Part shown: one piece after another, positions 1-8,306 of the stretch
Layout: every line of letters begins with the position of its first letter
How positions within the stretch are numbered: the first letter of the stretch is position 1
Assembly (NCBI RefSeq): GCF_026167545.1
Contig: NZ_CP110678.1
Location: forward strand, 2,651,001 to 2,715,000
Origin: Sphingomonas sp. S1-29
GTDB taxonomy: Bacteria; Pseudomonadota; Alphaproteobacteria; Sphingomonadales; Sphingomonadaceae
Reading direction: 5' to 3'
Length of the DNA: 64,000 nucleotides
Translations under genes and position numbers: made by a program
The notes under the pieces: model-generated
What the model saw: the letters and a program-made list of their open reading frames with translations, nothing else
Told to the model about the DNA's origin: nothing
The model's database searches: none

Positions 1-702
1 CGTCGGCGACAGCATCATCATGCCAAGGCTCATCAGCACCGTCGCCACCACCAGATCGATGATGATGAAGGGCAGGAAGATGAGAAAGCCGATCTGGAAC
101 GCGGTTTTGAGCTCGCTGGTCACGAAGGCGGGCAGCAGCACCGAAAAGGGCACGTCCTGCGGCGTCGCATAGGGGCCGGTCTTGGCGATGTCCGAGAACA
201 TCGTGATGTCCTTCTTGCGCGTTTGCTTGAGCATGAAGGCGTGGAGCGACTGCCCCCCCACCTCGATCATCTGCGTCGCGCCCATCTGGCCCGCGGCATA
301 GGGCTGGATCGCCTGGGTGTTTATCTGGCTGATCGTCGGCGCCATGATGAAGAAGCTCAGGAACAGGCTCAGCCCGATCAGCACCTGGTTGGGCGGGGTC
401 TGTTGCAGCCCCAGCGCCTGACGCAGCACCGACAGCACGATGATGATCCGCGTGAAGCTGGTCATCATCAGCAGGATGCCGGGCAGCACCGACAACAGCC
501 CCATGATGATGAGGACCTGCAACGACAGCGCCAGCGGCGCCTCGCCGTTTCCGCCGAGGTCGCCCAGCGCCCGGTCGATCGCGTCGCCGGCATTGGGGAC
601 GGGGGCGGCGGGCGGGGCGACGGTCTGCGCGATTGCGGGATCGGCGAGGAGGAGGGCGACCAAAACGGCTGCCGCAAGCACCGCCAATGTTCGGACCACC
701 AC
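1..702 (-). CDS. fliP: FliP, flagellar export gate protein (3' end cut by window edge)
   Basis: FliP forms the inner-membrane export gate of the flagellar type III secretion system together with FliQ and FliR. The minus-strand reading begins with a hydrophobic signal-type segment ending in a likely ADPAIAQ cleavage region, then the conserved block LQVLIIMGLLSVLPGILLM, the TSFTRIIIVLSVLRQALG motif and QTPPNQVLIGL, which are hallmarks of FliP. No in-frame ATG is near, so a GTG at 702 is chosen, with a purine-rich stretch just upstream. About 234 codons are visible and the last 10-20 are beyond position 1. It is the last visible gene of the fliK-P group; fliQ and fliR would be expected to follow. 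An inverted-repeat element sits directly upstream and may set it apart from fliO. Confidence 0.95.
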   Translation of the reverse strand, partial: MVVRTLAVLAAAVLVALLLADPAIAQTVAPPAAPVPNAGDAIDRALGDLGGNGEAPLALSLQVLIIMGLLSVLPGILLMMTSFTRIIIVLSVLRQALGLQQTPPNQVLIGLSLFLSFFIMAPTISQINTQAIQPYAAGQMGATQMIEVGGQSLHAFMLKQTRKKDITMFSDIAKTGPYATPQDVPFSVLLPAFVTSELKTAFQIGFLIFLPFIIIDLVVATVLMSLGMMMLSPT

Positions 703-707
703 CCCAA

Positions 708-798
708 CCCCGTTCGCACTGAGCTTGTCGAAGTGCCGCTCTTCTCCCCTGGTGAAGAAGGAAAAACAGTGCTTCGACAGGCTCAGCACGAGCGGGGA
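708..798. repeat. Paired inverted repeat between fliO and fliP
   Basis: Two arms of about 29 bases are near-perfect reverse complements (708-736 and 769-798), separated by about 32 bases. The arm core reads gagcttgtcgaag, a motif common in intergenic repeats of sphingomonads. The element lies inside the fli operon, immediately before the fliP GTG start, so it would be transcribed and form a long hairpin. Confidence 0.85.
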
Positions 799-827
799 TA
801 AGGCAGCAATGCCAGTCACGAAGCCCA

Positions 828-1082
828 TCACGCGTCAGACTTGTCGAGCAGCGAAACCCCGCCGCGACCTACAGAAACCAACAGCCGCCGACCCTCGAAA
901 TCGATCACCGCCAGCTTCAGCCCCGGCGAGAGCATCATCGTCTCGCGCACCTTCAGCAGCCGGTCGCCCTGGTTGCCCGGCAGCCGCGATTCGAGCCGCC
1001 GCCACAGGAACAGGCACCCGATCAGCAGCCCGCAAACCAACGGCAGCAGCACCAGCAGCTTGAGGATATAGGACCACATCAT
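828..1082 (-). CDS. fliO: FliO, flagellar export gate assembly protein
   Basis: A short protein of 84 residues with one N-terminal membrane segment (about residues 4-26), then a basic RR pair and a small soluble domain with LLKVRETMMLSPGLKLAVID. This is the usual FliO plan: FliO helps assemble the FliP ring. Two adjacent ATG codons start it; the stop of fliN lies one base upstream, so translation is probably coupled. The sequence is poorly conserved across bacteria, so identity rests on size, topology and its place between fliN and fliP. Confidence 0.88.
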   Translation of the reverse strand: MMWSYILKLLVLLPLVCGLLIGCLFLWRRLESRLPGNQGDRLLKVRETMMLSPGLKLAVIDFEGRRLLVSVGRGGVSLLDKSDA

Positions 1083-1083
1083 C

Positions 1084-1377
1084 TCAGCGGACGCGCTTCT
1101 CGGGGCTCACCAGTTCGGTCATCCGCACGCCGAAGCGTTCGCCCACCGTCACCACTTCGCCGCGGCCGATCAGCGTGCCGTTGACGAACACGTCGAGCAA
1201 TTCGTTCGACTGGCGATCGAGCTCGATCACGCTCGATTCGCCCAGCGCCAGCAATTCGCGCAGCGTCAGGTTGGTCGAGCCGATCTCGACGGTCAGCTTC
1301 ACGTCGACGTCCTGCAGCAGCCGGAAATTGGCGGCGACCGCGGAGTCGACCGGGAATGCGCCGGTCATGTCGTTCAT
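1084..1377 (-). CDS. fliN: FliN, flagellar switch (C-ring) protein
   Basis: 97 residues, almost entirely the SpoA (surface presentation of antigens) domain: VKLTVEIGSTNLTLREL near residues 27-43, then LDRQSNELLDVFVNGTLIGR and a closing VGERFGVRMTEL. FliN forms the base of the cytoplasmic C-ring and takes part in rotor switching and docking of export cargo. The short N-terminus before the domain is typical of alphaproteobacterial FliN. Its ATG overlaps the fliM stop in an ATGA arrangement, consistent with coupled expression of rotor subunits. Confidence 0.95.
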   Translation of the reverse strand: MNDMTGAFPVDSAVAANFRLLQDVDVKLTVEIGSTNLTLRELLALGESSVIELDRQSNELLDVFVNGTLIGRGEVVTVGERFGVRMTELVSPEKRVR

Positions 1378-2336
1378 GAATAATCCTCTTCATCGAGTCG
1401 TTCGATCGAATGCAGGCAGATCGCGGCATGGCCGTTGGCCGATCCGACGATTCCGGTGCCCAGGCGATGCGTGCCGATCATCACCGGCACATGCTGGCCG
1501 AAGCTGATCGGGATGACGTCGCCTTCCTTGAGTTCGAGCAGCCGGCCGAGCGAGATGGTGGGCTCGGCGAGCACCGACCGGACGGGAAAGGTCACCGCCA
1601 TCGCCGCGCGCGTCAGCCCGGTGCGCCAATGCGGCTCGGGCTCGGCGGTGCGGCCATGGACCTTGGCGTTGAGCGAGGGGCCGATCGGCTTGAGCGCCGC
1701 GACCGGATAGACCAGGTCGACGAACACTGGCTTGTCGTTGCCCGCAGCGATGCCGAAACGGGTGACGATCATCGCATCGTCGTCGTCGAGGTTGGCGAGC
1801 ATCGAACAACTCGTCTCGGGATGGCCCGGTGCGAACGACAGCCGCGCCACCGGCTCCCACGCCGCGGCAAGCGGCTCGGCGATCATCGTACCAATCCGCT
1901 GCACCATCGCCTCGGCGGCAGGGGATAATTCGCTCGGCATCGGATGCGGCGCTTCGCCGGTCCCGCCGAAGAACAGGTCGAGCAGCTCGAGCGAGAATTT
2001 GGCGTCGATCGCCATCAGCGCCTGGCCCGGATTGGCCTGCGACGGCGTCTGCATCGCCAGCGGTAGCCAGACGGTCATGCCCTTGGGCCGTTCGGCGCAA
2101 TAGCTGCCGAACCGCTCGACCGACAACGGCTCGACCCAGGTGCGCACCGCGCGGCGCAGCACCGGCTCGAACACGCCGCGCATGCTGCGCGCCATCCGCG
2201 CCGAGAGGTGCTGGAGCGTGTGCAGGTCGCCGAACGGATTCAGGTTCGCGATCCCCAGCGACGCGGCATGTGCCGCGTCGTGCCGGGGGCGTTCGCGTCG
2301 ATCGAACGCCGCTGTTCCTGCTGAGCCGTTAACCAT
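1374..2336 (-). CDS. fliM: FliM, flagellar motor switch protein
   Basis: 320 residues. The central region has the CheC-like FliM fold (about residues 45-230) and the C-terminus is a SpoA domain ending VPVMIGTHRLGTGIVGSANG. FliM links FliG to FliN in the C-ring and binds phosphorylated CheY. The usual N-terminal CheY-binding peptide (LSQxEIDALL type) is not obvious here: the first 30 residues are basic and unlike it. ATG at 2336; the gene follows fliL after three bases and overlaps fliN by four. Confidence 0.92.
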   Translation of the reverse strand: MVNGSAGTAAFDRRERPRHDAAHAASLGIANLNPFGDLHTLQHLSARMARSMRGVFEPVLRRAVRTWVEPLSVERFGSYCAERPKGMTVWLPLAMQTPSQANPGQALMAIDAKFSLELLDLFFGGTGEAPHPMPSELSPAAEAMVQRIGTMIAEPLAAAWEPVARLSFAPGHPETSCSMLANLDDDDAMIVTRFGIAAGNDKPVFVDLVYPVAALKPIGPSLNAKVHGRTAEPEPHWRTGLTRAAMAVTFPVRSVLAEPTISLGRLLELKEGDVIPISFGQHVPVMIGTHRLGTGIVGSANGHAAICLHSIERLDEEDYS

Positions 2337-2339
2337 GTC

Positions 2340-2930
2340 TCACTGAACAACGAAATTGGTAAAGTAGACGTTACCGATGCCGCCAAATCCCTCTTTTTCC
2401 TTCAAAGTGTCGTTGATGGCCTTCACCAGCCGCTTCTGCAGCTGGCGCTTGCCTTCGGTGCTGAAGACCTGCTCCTCATCGGTTTCGCCGAGCGCCATCA
2501 GGATCGCCGATCGGACCGCGATCTCGTGCGTCTTGAGCCCTTCGATGACGCTGTCGTCATACGGGGTCGAAACCGCGACGCCGATCTGGACGAAGTGGAC
2601 GCTGCCGAGCAGGTTCGAGGTGAACTCCTTCTCGAGCGCGTAATAGTTCGACGCATAGCTGTCGCCGCCCTCGCCCTTGGTTGGCGCATCGCCGCTCGCT
2701 TCGGCTTCGCCTTCCTCGCCTTCCTTCTTCGCGGCGCGCTTTTCTTCCTCCTTGGGGACCAGCCGCGGTCCTTCGGCCTTGGCCTCGCCGCCGCGGAGCA
2801 TCCCCGACGAGCTGGCATACAGCCCCGCGCCGACCCCGCCGCCGACCAGCGCCACCAATGCGACGCCGATGCCGATCCATTTTCCTATTCCGCCCTTCTT
2901 CTTGGGCGCGTCGTCCTTCTTATCGCTCAT
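2340..2930 (-). CDS. fliL: FliL, flagellar basal-body-associated protein
   Basis: 196 residues: a Lys/Asp-rich cytoplasmic tail (MSDKKDDAPKKKGG), a single transmembrane helix at about residues 17-40, a charged Glu/Lys-rich linker (about 50-85), and the periplasmic FliL domain containing YYALEKEFTSNLLGS and a C-terminal VYFTNFVVQ. FliL surrounds the stator units and supports torque and stator stability. The acidic linker is longer than in Escherichia coli FliL. It is part of the fliK-P run with only 16 bases between it and fliK. Confidence 0.95.
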   Translation of the reverse strand: MSDKKDDAPKKKGGIGKWIGIGVALVALVGGGVGAGLYASSSGMLRGGEAKAEGPRLVPKEEEKRAAKKEGEEGEAEASGDAPTKGEGGDSYASNYYALEKEFTSNLLGSVHFVQIGVAVSTPYDDSVIEGLKTHEIAVRSAILMALGETDEEQVFSTEGKRQLQKRLVKAINDTLKEKEGFGGIGNVYFTNFVVQ

Positions 2931-2946
2931 GTTTCAATTTCCCCGT

Positions 2947-4794
2947 TCATGCGATTCGTTCGTCGGCGTCGGCGTCGGCGGCGTCGCCGCCCCCGGCGCT
3001 GCGATTGGATTGCGCGCGCTGCTGTTCAGGCGACGCGCGCTGCTGTCCCTGTTGGCTGGTCCCGGCATCGGGCTGGCCAAGCTTCAACCCGCGTGCGTCG
3101 GCCATTTCAGCCAGCCGCGGCGCGGCTTCGGCCAGCAACGCGCGCGCGGCAGGGGTGTCGGCGGTCAGCTGGAGCTGCACCCCCTCGGCGGTCTCGCGGA
3201 TCGTCACCTCGACCGCGCCCAGCGCATCGGGCGTCAGCCGGATCCGCGTCTCGCGCGCGCCCGCGGTGTCGCGCAGCGTCTCGATCCGATCGATCATCGC
3301 GTCGATCCATGCCGGATCATTGGTCGCGACCGGGGCGGGGGCCGAAGGCGCGTCGATCGCGGCGGTACGATCGATCGGCGGCGCGGCGGCCACAGGTGCC
3401 AGATCGATCGAGCGGAGGTCGAGCTCGGGTGCTTCGGTTGGCGGCGCCCGGGGAGCCGCGTCGGCGAACGCGACGTTGATCCGCGCGCGCAGCGCCTGCG
3501 TGGTATCGACGCTGTCGATGGCGGGTGTCGGCGTCGATGCCACTTCGTCGATCGGCTCGCGAAGCACGGGCGAGCGCCAGCCGATCGACAGCGCGGCCAC
3601 CGCCATGGACTGCGGGGCCGGGAAAGGCGCTGAAAGGGTTGCTGCGCTCTCGGCAATCGCGCGAGCAGCGGAACGATCGACCACCGGCGACGGGCTCGCC
3701 GTGATCGTCTCCGGCGCCAGCATCGCGGGCTCCTGATCGCCATTGGTAGTTGACCGAACGCTCAGTCCTTCGCCGACCTGCGGCGCCGCAAGCGGTGAGG
3801 TCGTTGCCGGCTGCTCCGCGATTGTCGGCGCTGCGACTTCGGCACCAACCGGATGACGGTTGGGCGTTTCGCCTGCGGGCGCATCCAGCGTGCCTTCCAG
3901 CAGTGAGCGGTTCGGCGCTGTGAACACAGGTGCCTCCAGCGGGTCGGGCTGCGCGAGCGCTGCCTGCACGATATGGTGCTGCGTTGTAGCTGGCGCGACA
4001 CGATCGGCGGTTGGCGCAGTCGGCGATCGCCGGTCGCCTGCGATAACCGGCACGCGTACCGGCGGAGCGGTAAGCGCTGGCGCAGCGTGATCCGCTCGCA
4101 CCGCTATCGAGGCTGGTGTCGACGTTTTCGGGTGATCGAGCACCGCTTCGGGCAACGACGGCGGTAAACTTCCTACCCCTTCCACGGGGGCCGCGACGGC
4201 CGACAGCGCCATCGGCGGCAGCACATTGGTATCGGTCAACGGCGCGGCAGTCGGAACGTCGGGCGCCATCTGGTCTGGCTTGGTGATAACGGTGGGCGGG
4301 ATCGCCTCTCCTGCGACCAAAGCAGGTGAAGCCAGCGACACTGGTACGCTGGTCGAAACGGCTGCCGCCTTCTCCTGCGTTTCGGGCTCTGGAGCGGGGT
4401 GCCGCGCTGGCTGACGTTTCGCCGCGGGGCGTTCGACGATCGGCATCGCGTTGGGCATCTGCCCCGCAACCATCGATGCTGGCGCCGGCTCGGTCGGTAC
4501 CGGTTCATCGAGCGGTGCTTGCGGCGGGGTGGTCGGTGCAATCGTTTCGGCGATCGGCAATTCCGTCGCGACCACCGCAGCCACCACTGCCACCGGCAGG
4601 GTTTTGCCGGCAGCGGCAAGCGGCGGCAGGGGTTGCACTGCGATCGGTGCCGGACCCGCGGTCACACCCGCGAGCGCGTCGGCGAACACCAGCCCATCGC
4701 GCGGCGGCGCTTGCGTGACACCCGCACGCGCCGGCGCGGGCGACAACAGGGTCGCCATCGGGTTCGAAGTTGGAAGGTTGGTCGTCGGCTGCAT
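2947..4794 (-). CDS. fliK: FliK, hook-length control protein
   Basis: 615 residues from the ATG at 4794 (a TTG six codons earlier falls inside the predicted promoter and is rejected). The long first 470 residues are Pro/Ala/Val/Thr-rich and low in complexity, as expected for the molecular-ruler part. The Flg_hook domain follows at about residues 500-580, with TRIRLTPDALGAVEVTIRET, and the tail is Gln/Ala-rich. FliK is secreted and switches the export gate from hook to filament substrates. A sigma-54 promoter ends only a few bases upstream and no ribosome-binding site is visible before the ATG. Confidence 0.9.
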   Translation of the reverse strand: MQPTTNLPTSNPMATLLSPAPARAGVTQAPPRDGLVFADALAGVTAGPAPIAVQPLPPLAAAGKTLPVAVVAAVVATELPIAETIAPTTPPQAPLDEPVPTEPAPASMVAGQMPNAMPIVERPAAKRQPARHPAPEPETQEKAAAVSTSVPVSLASPALVAGEAIPPTVITKPDQMAPDVPTAAPLTDTNVLPPMALSAVAAPVEGVGSLPPSLPEAVLDHPKTSTPASIAVRADHAAPALTAPPVRVPVIAGDRRSPTAPTADRVAPATTQHHIVQAALAQPDPLEAPVFTAPNRSLLEGTLDAPAGETPNRHPVGAEVAAPTIAEQPATTSPLAAPQVGEGLSVRSTTNGDQEPAMLAPETITASPSPVVDRSAARAIAESAATLSAPFPAPQSMAVAALSIGWRSPVLREPIDEVASTPTPAIDSVDTTQALRARINVAFADAAPRAPPTEAPELDLRSIDLAPVAAAPPIDRTAAIDAPSAPAPVATNDPAWIDAMIDRIETLRDTAGARETRIRLTPDALGAVEVTIRETAEGVQLQLTADTPAARALLAEAAPRLAEMADARGLKLGQPDAGTSQQGQQRASPEQQRAQSNRSAGGGDAADADADERIA

Positions 4795-4805
4795 CGCTAT
4801 CGCGA

Positions 4806-5240
4806 TCAGCAAGGATCGTGCCGTTTGCGCGGGGCGCTTGGCGGCAGCGTCTCGAGCGCGCGCAGCGCCTTGAGCGCGGCGTGCACCTCGGCGCGGTCGA
4901 TCAGTTTTTCAACCGCATTCTGGTCGCGGCGCGCCTCGCGGCTGGCGTCGCGCGCCTGACCCAGGCTGTCCTGCGCGACGGTGACGCGGCGCTCGGCGGC
5001 GAACGCCGATTGGTGCAGCCGGTCGCGATATTGCGCCCCCGCGATCAGCGACAACGCCGCAGCGGGCGCAGGCGAGGGGGCGGGGGCCACCTCGGCGGCC
5101 AGCTGCGTGATCCGGTCGCGAAGCGCGGTTTCGCTCGCCACCTTCTCCGCCGCGCGCGCTTCGTCGGCGCGCACCAGCCCCAATTGCAGCGTACGCACGC
5201 GAAGCAAGCGTTCGAGCTTCTTCGCCGATCGCTCAGCCAT
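4806..5240 (-). CDS. fliJ: FliJ, flagellar export chaperone/ATPase stalk
   Basis: 144 residues, Ala/Arg/Glu-rich and predicted to be almost fully helical coiled coil, starting AERSAKKLERLLRVRTLQ. FliJ inserts into the FliI ATPase ring and energises the export gate. Sequence conservation in this family is weak, so the call depends on the coiled-coil pattern, the size and the position directly after fliI, with which it overlaps by 8 bases. The 3' end of this gene carries the sigma-54 promoter for fliK on the same strand. Confidence 0.88.
   Translation of the reverse strand: MAERSAKKLERLLRVRTLQLGLVRADEARAAEKVASETALRDRITQLAAEVAPAPSPAPAAALSLIAGAQYRDRLHQSAFAAERRVTVAQDSLGQARDASREARRDQNAVEKLIDRAEVHAALKALRALETLPPSAPRKRHDPC
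4808..4823 (-). promoter_or_regulatory. Sigma-54 promoter for the fliK-L-M-N-O-P unit
   Basis: The minus strand reads CGGCACG ATCC TTGCT, matching the -24/-12 consensus TGGCACG-N4-TTGCW at all but the first base. Taking the C of TTGC as -12, transcription would begin near 4797, three bases before the fliK ATG at 4794. The site overlaps the end of fliJ, making it an internal promoter of the fli operon. Confidence 0.8.
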
Positions 5241-6561
5241 CGGCGAACACGCCGGTCAGCTCTTCGATCGCGGCGTCGAGCGACACGATCGAATCGGCGT
5301 CCTGGCGGATATATTCGAGCACCGCGCCATGCGCCGCGATCGCCGCGTCGATCGCTGGATCGGCCCCCGCGCGATAGGCGCCCATCAGCACCAGATCGCG
5401 ATTTTCCTCATAGGTCGCCAGATGCCGCCGCAGCACGCGCGCGGCATGGACGTGGCGCTTGGCCGCAATATCGGTCATCACCCGGCTGACCGAGGGACCG
5501 ACATCGATCGCAGGATATACACCGCGTTCGGCAAGCGCACGGCTCAGCACGATATGCCCGTCGAGGATCGAGCGCGCCGAATCGACGACCGGATCGTTGC
5601 CGTCGTCGCCATCGGCGAGCACGGTATAGATCGCGGTGATCGACCCGCCCGAATGGACGCAGGTGCCAGCGCGCTCGATCAGGCTGGGTAGCATCGCGAT
5701 CGCGCTGGGCGGATAGCCGCGTGCCGAAGCCGGCTCGCCCAGCGCCAGCCCGATCTCGCGCCCGGCATGCGCCACGCGGGTGAGCGAATCCATGATCAGC
5801 AGCACCCGCTTGCCCTCGTCGCGGAATGCCTCGGCGATCGCGGTGGCGCGCAGCGCACCGCGGATGCGCAGGACGGGCGAGTGGTTGGCGGGGACCGCCA
5901 CCACCACCGAACGCTGGCGCGCGGCGCCGTGAATCTTGGTCTCGAGGAAGTCCGAGACTTCGCGGCTGCGCTCGCCGATCAGCCCGATGACGACGACGTC
6001 GGCCTGCGCCGCGCGCACGATCATGCCGAGCAGCACCGATTTGCCGACCCCCGATCCCGCCATGATGCCGACGCGCTGGCCCTGGCCGATCGTCAGCAGC
6101 CCGTTGATCGCGCGCACCCCGACATCCATCGGCTCGCGCACCCGGCCGCGATCGAGCGGGCTCTGCAGCTTGCCCCCCAGCGGCCAGTGGTCGGCACCGC
6201 GAATCGGGCCGAGCCCGTCGATCGGCTTGCCCGCGCCGTCGATGACGCGCCCGAGCAGCGCGGGACCGACCTCGGCCTCGCCCGGCGGGCCGATCGGGCG
6301 GACCGGCGCATTGGGCAGCAGCGGTGCGGGGCCGCCTAGGTTCATCAGCAGCGTGCGCCCGTTGCGAAAACCGATCACCTCGGCCTCGACCGCGCCCTTG
6401 CCGCTGCCCACCGCACACACCGTCCCCACCGGCAGCGACAGCCCCACCGCCTCCATCAGCAACCCGTCGAACGACGCGAGCCGCCCCGACACGCGCGGCT
6501 TGGCCACGAACATCGGCGCGGCGAGCCGCTCGAGATAGTCGTCGGCGAAGGTGTTCAGCAT
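5233..6561 (-). CDS. fliI: FliI, flagellar export ATPase
   Basis: 442 residues, close to the usual 440-460. It has an F1-ATPase-beta-like fold with Walker A GSGVGKS at residues 169-175, a Walker B region VLLIMDSLTRVAHA, and the FliI-type downstream block REIGLALGEPASARGYPPS. FliI hydrolyses ATP to unload chaperone-cargo complexes at the export gate. It starts at an ATG eight bases after the fliH stop and overlaps fliJ by eight bases. Confidence 0.97.
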   Translation of the reverse strand: MLNTFADDYLERLAAPMFVAKPRVSGRLASFDGLLMEAVGLSLPVGTVCAVGSGKGAVEAEVIGFRNGRTLLMNLGGPAPLLPNAPVRPIGPPGEAEVGPALLGRVIDGAGKPIDGLGPIRGADHWPLGGKLQSPLDRGRVREPMDVGVRAINGLLTIGQGQRVGIMAGSGVGKSVLLGMIVRAAQADVVVIGLIGERSREVSDFLETKIHGAARQRSVVVAVPANHSPVLRIRGALRATAIAEAFRDEGKRVLLIMDSLTRVAHAGREIGLALGEPASARGYPPSAIAMLPSLIERAGTCVHSGGSITAIYTVLADGDDGNDPVVDSARSILDGHIVLSRALAERGVYPAIDVGPSVSRVMTDIAAKRHVHAARVLRRHLATYEENRDLVLMGAYRAGADPAIDAAIAAHGAVLEYIRQDADSIVSLDAAIEELTGVFADG

Positions 6562-6568
6562 TTGTGGC

Positions 6569-7303
6569 TCAGCATTGCGCGGGCAGCGGTACGCGGTCGA
6601 TCGCGGCGGTGAGCTGCTCGATCCATTGTTCGGGGCCGTCCTCGACGATCGTCGATGCCGATTCGATCACGAAGCTGCCGCGTGCGATCCCCGGATCGCC
6701 GCACGCGAACACCGACGCGGGCAACCGGCCTTCGACCAGCCGGACATCGTCGGGATGCATCCGCACCAGCGACGATTCGGCGGCATCGGCGAGCAGGTCG
6801 ACCGCCGCGTCGATCCGCCCCGCAAGCCGTTCGGGCGACACTCCGATCTCGCCTACCAGCCGGGTGACGAGATGCAGCACCGTCTGGCGCAATTGCTGCG
6901 CGAAGCGCTCGCGATCGAAATGCGCGGCATCGGCAAGCCCGCGGCCGAGCGCATCGACCAGCGCACGATCACGCGCGGCGGTCACCTCGATCTCGGCGCG
7001 CGCCGCGGCCAGCCCCTCGGCATAGCCCTGGTCGTGCGCCACCGCGATCGGATCGACGAAGGGCTGCGGCGCCGGCGCCGCCATCGGCTGTTCGATCTCG
7101 GGATCGAACATGTCCCAGCCCTGCGTCGGCTTGGCGCTGCGATCGGCGGGTTCGAAATGGCGCGGCTGCTTGGGCGCGGCCTTTTGCGCGACCCGCGCAC
7201 CCGGATCGACCGGTGCAAATCCTTCGGGCGGCGCGAAGGCGCGGCGCAGCGCCTCGCCCGCCTGCGCATGACGGCTGGCGAAGCCGGCGGTGAACTCAGA
7301 CAT
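6569..7303 (-). CDS. fliH: FliH, negative regulator/stator of FliI
   Basis: 244 residues with a disordered Pro/Gln-rich N-terminal third, a helical middle rich in Ala/Arg, and a C-terminal domain like V-type ATPase subunit E (about residues 120-225: LVTRLVGEIGVSPERLAGRI, MHPDDVRLVEGRLP). FliH dimers hold FliI and link it to the C-ring. The family diverges strongly, but this domain pattern between fliG and fliI makes the call safe. It overlaps fliG by eight bases. Confidence 0.9.
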   Translation of the reverse strand: MSEFTAGFASRHAQAGEALRRAFAPPEGFAPVDPGARVAQKAAPKQPRHFEPADRSAKPTQGWDMFDPEIEQPMAAPAPQPFVDPIAVAHDQGYAEGLAAARAEIEVTAARDRALVDALGRGLADAAHFDRERFAQQLRQTVLHLVTRLVGEIGVSPERLAGRIDAAVDLLADAAESSLVRMHPDDVRLVEGRLPASVFACGDPGIARGSFVIESASTIVEDGPEQWIEQLTAAIDRVPLPAQC

Positions 7304-8306
7304 AATCGTCCTCGCCCCCGCCCATCATGATCGTGCCATCCTTGCCCAGTTGGCGCGCGATCGCGATGATCGCCTTTTGCGCATCGAGCACTTCGGACAA
7401 TCGCATCGGTCCGCGCGCCTCCATCTCGTCGCGGATGCCGTCGGCGGCACGCGCCGACATGCAGCCGAGGAAGCGGTTGCGCGCCGGTTCGTCGACACCT
7501 TTCAGCGAGCGCACCAGCAGGTCGGTGTCGACGTTGCGGATGAGGATTCCCAGATTCTTGTCGTCGAGGTCGAGCAGATTGTCGAAGACGAACATCGCCT
7601 CCTCGATCGCGCGCGCGGTCTCGCGATCGATCTTGGCGATCTTGGGCATGACGCGCGTTTCGGTGGTCTTGCGCCCGCTCGACAGGATCTTGGCGGCGTC
7701 CTTGGTGCCGCCCAGTTGCAGGCCTGCGCTCGAGGAGGATTGCCCGATCCGCGACGACAGCGCCGATTTGAGCGTTTCGATCGCCTCGGGGGTGATCGGC
7801 CCCAGCCGCGCGACGCGGTGGAGGATCTGCGGCTGAATCGCCTCGGGCAGCAATTCGAGCACCTGTGCCGCGACGCTGGGATCAAGATTGGCGATCAGCA
7901 CCGCGGCGATTTGCGGATGCTCGGTTTCGATCAGCGCGGCGATCTCGCCGGCATCGAGCCAGTCGAGCAGGTCGATCGCGCAGGCCGCCTCGGGCGGGGT
8001 GATCCGCGCCAGCACGCTGTCGGCCTTGTCCTGCCCAAGCGCGCGATTCATCATGCCCTCGATCCGCGGCCGCGGGTCGAAGCCGATCGCGGTGCGCTCA
8101 CGCGCATGGTTGATGAAATCGTCGAGCACATGCTCGACTTCGATCTCGCTGACATCGGCGACCGCAAACATCGCCTTGCCCAGCTGGCGAACTTCCTCGG
8201 GATCGAGCTTCTGCAGGATCGCGGCGGCTTCCTCCTCGCCCACCAGCATCATCAGCACCGCGGCGCGCTCGACGCCGCTATAGTGGCGAACCGCGGTCTC
8301 GATCAC
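7296..8306 (-). CDS. fliG: FliG, flagellar rotor switch protein
   Basis: 336 residues, matching the usual 330-345. The N-terminal domain that binds FliF begins YSGVERAAVLMMLVGEEEAA; the middle domain holds the conserved EHPQ motif (IETEHPQIAAVLIANLDPS), and the C-terminal torque helix region contains FDNLLDLDDKNLG with the charged residues that meet MotA. FliG sits between the MS ring and FliM and converts stator motion to rotation. Overlaps fliF by four bases. Confidence 0.97.
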   Translation of the reverse strand: MIETAVRHYSGVERAAVLMMLVGEEEAAAILQKLDPEEVRQLGKAMFAVADVSEIEVEHVLDDFINHARERTAIGFDPRPRIEGMMNRALGQDKADSVLARITPPEAACAIDLLDWLDAGEIAALIETEHPQIAAVLIANLDPSVAAQVLELLPEAIQPQILHRVARLGPITPEAIETLKSALSSRIGQSSSSAGLQLGGTKDAAKILSSGRKTTETRVMPKIAKIDRETARAIEEAMFVFDNLLDLDDKNLGILIRNVDTDLLVRSLKGVDEPARNRFLGCMSARAADGIRDEMEARGPMRLSEVLDAQKAIIAIARQLGKDGTIMMGGGEDDYV

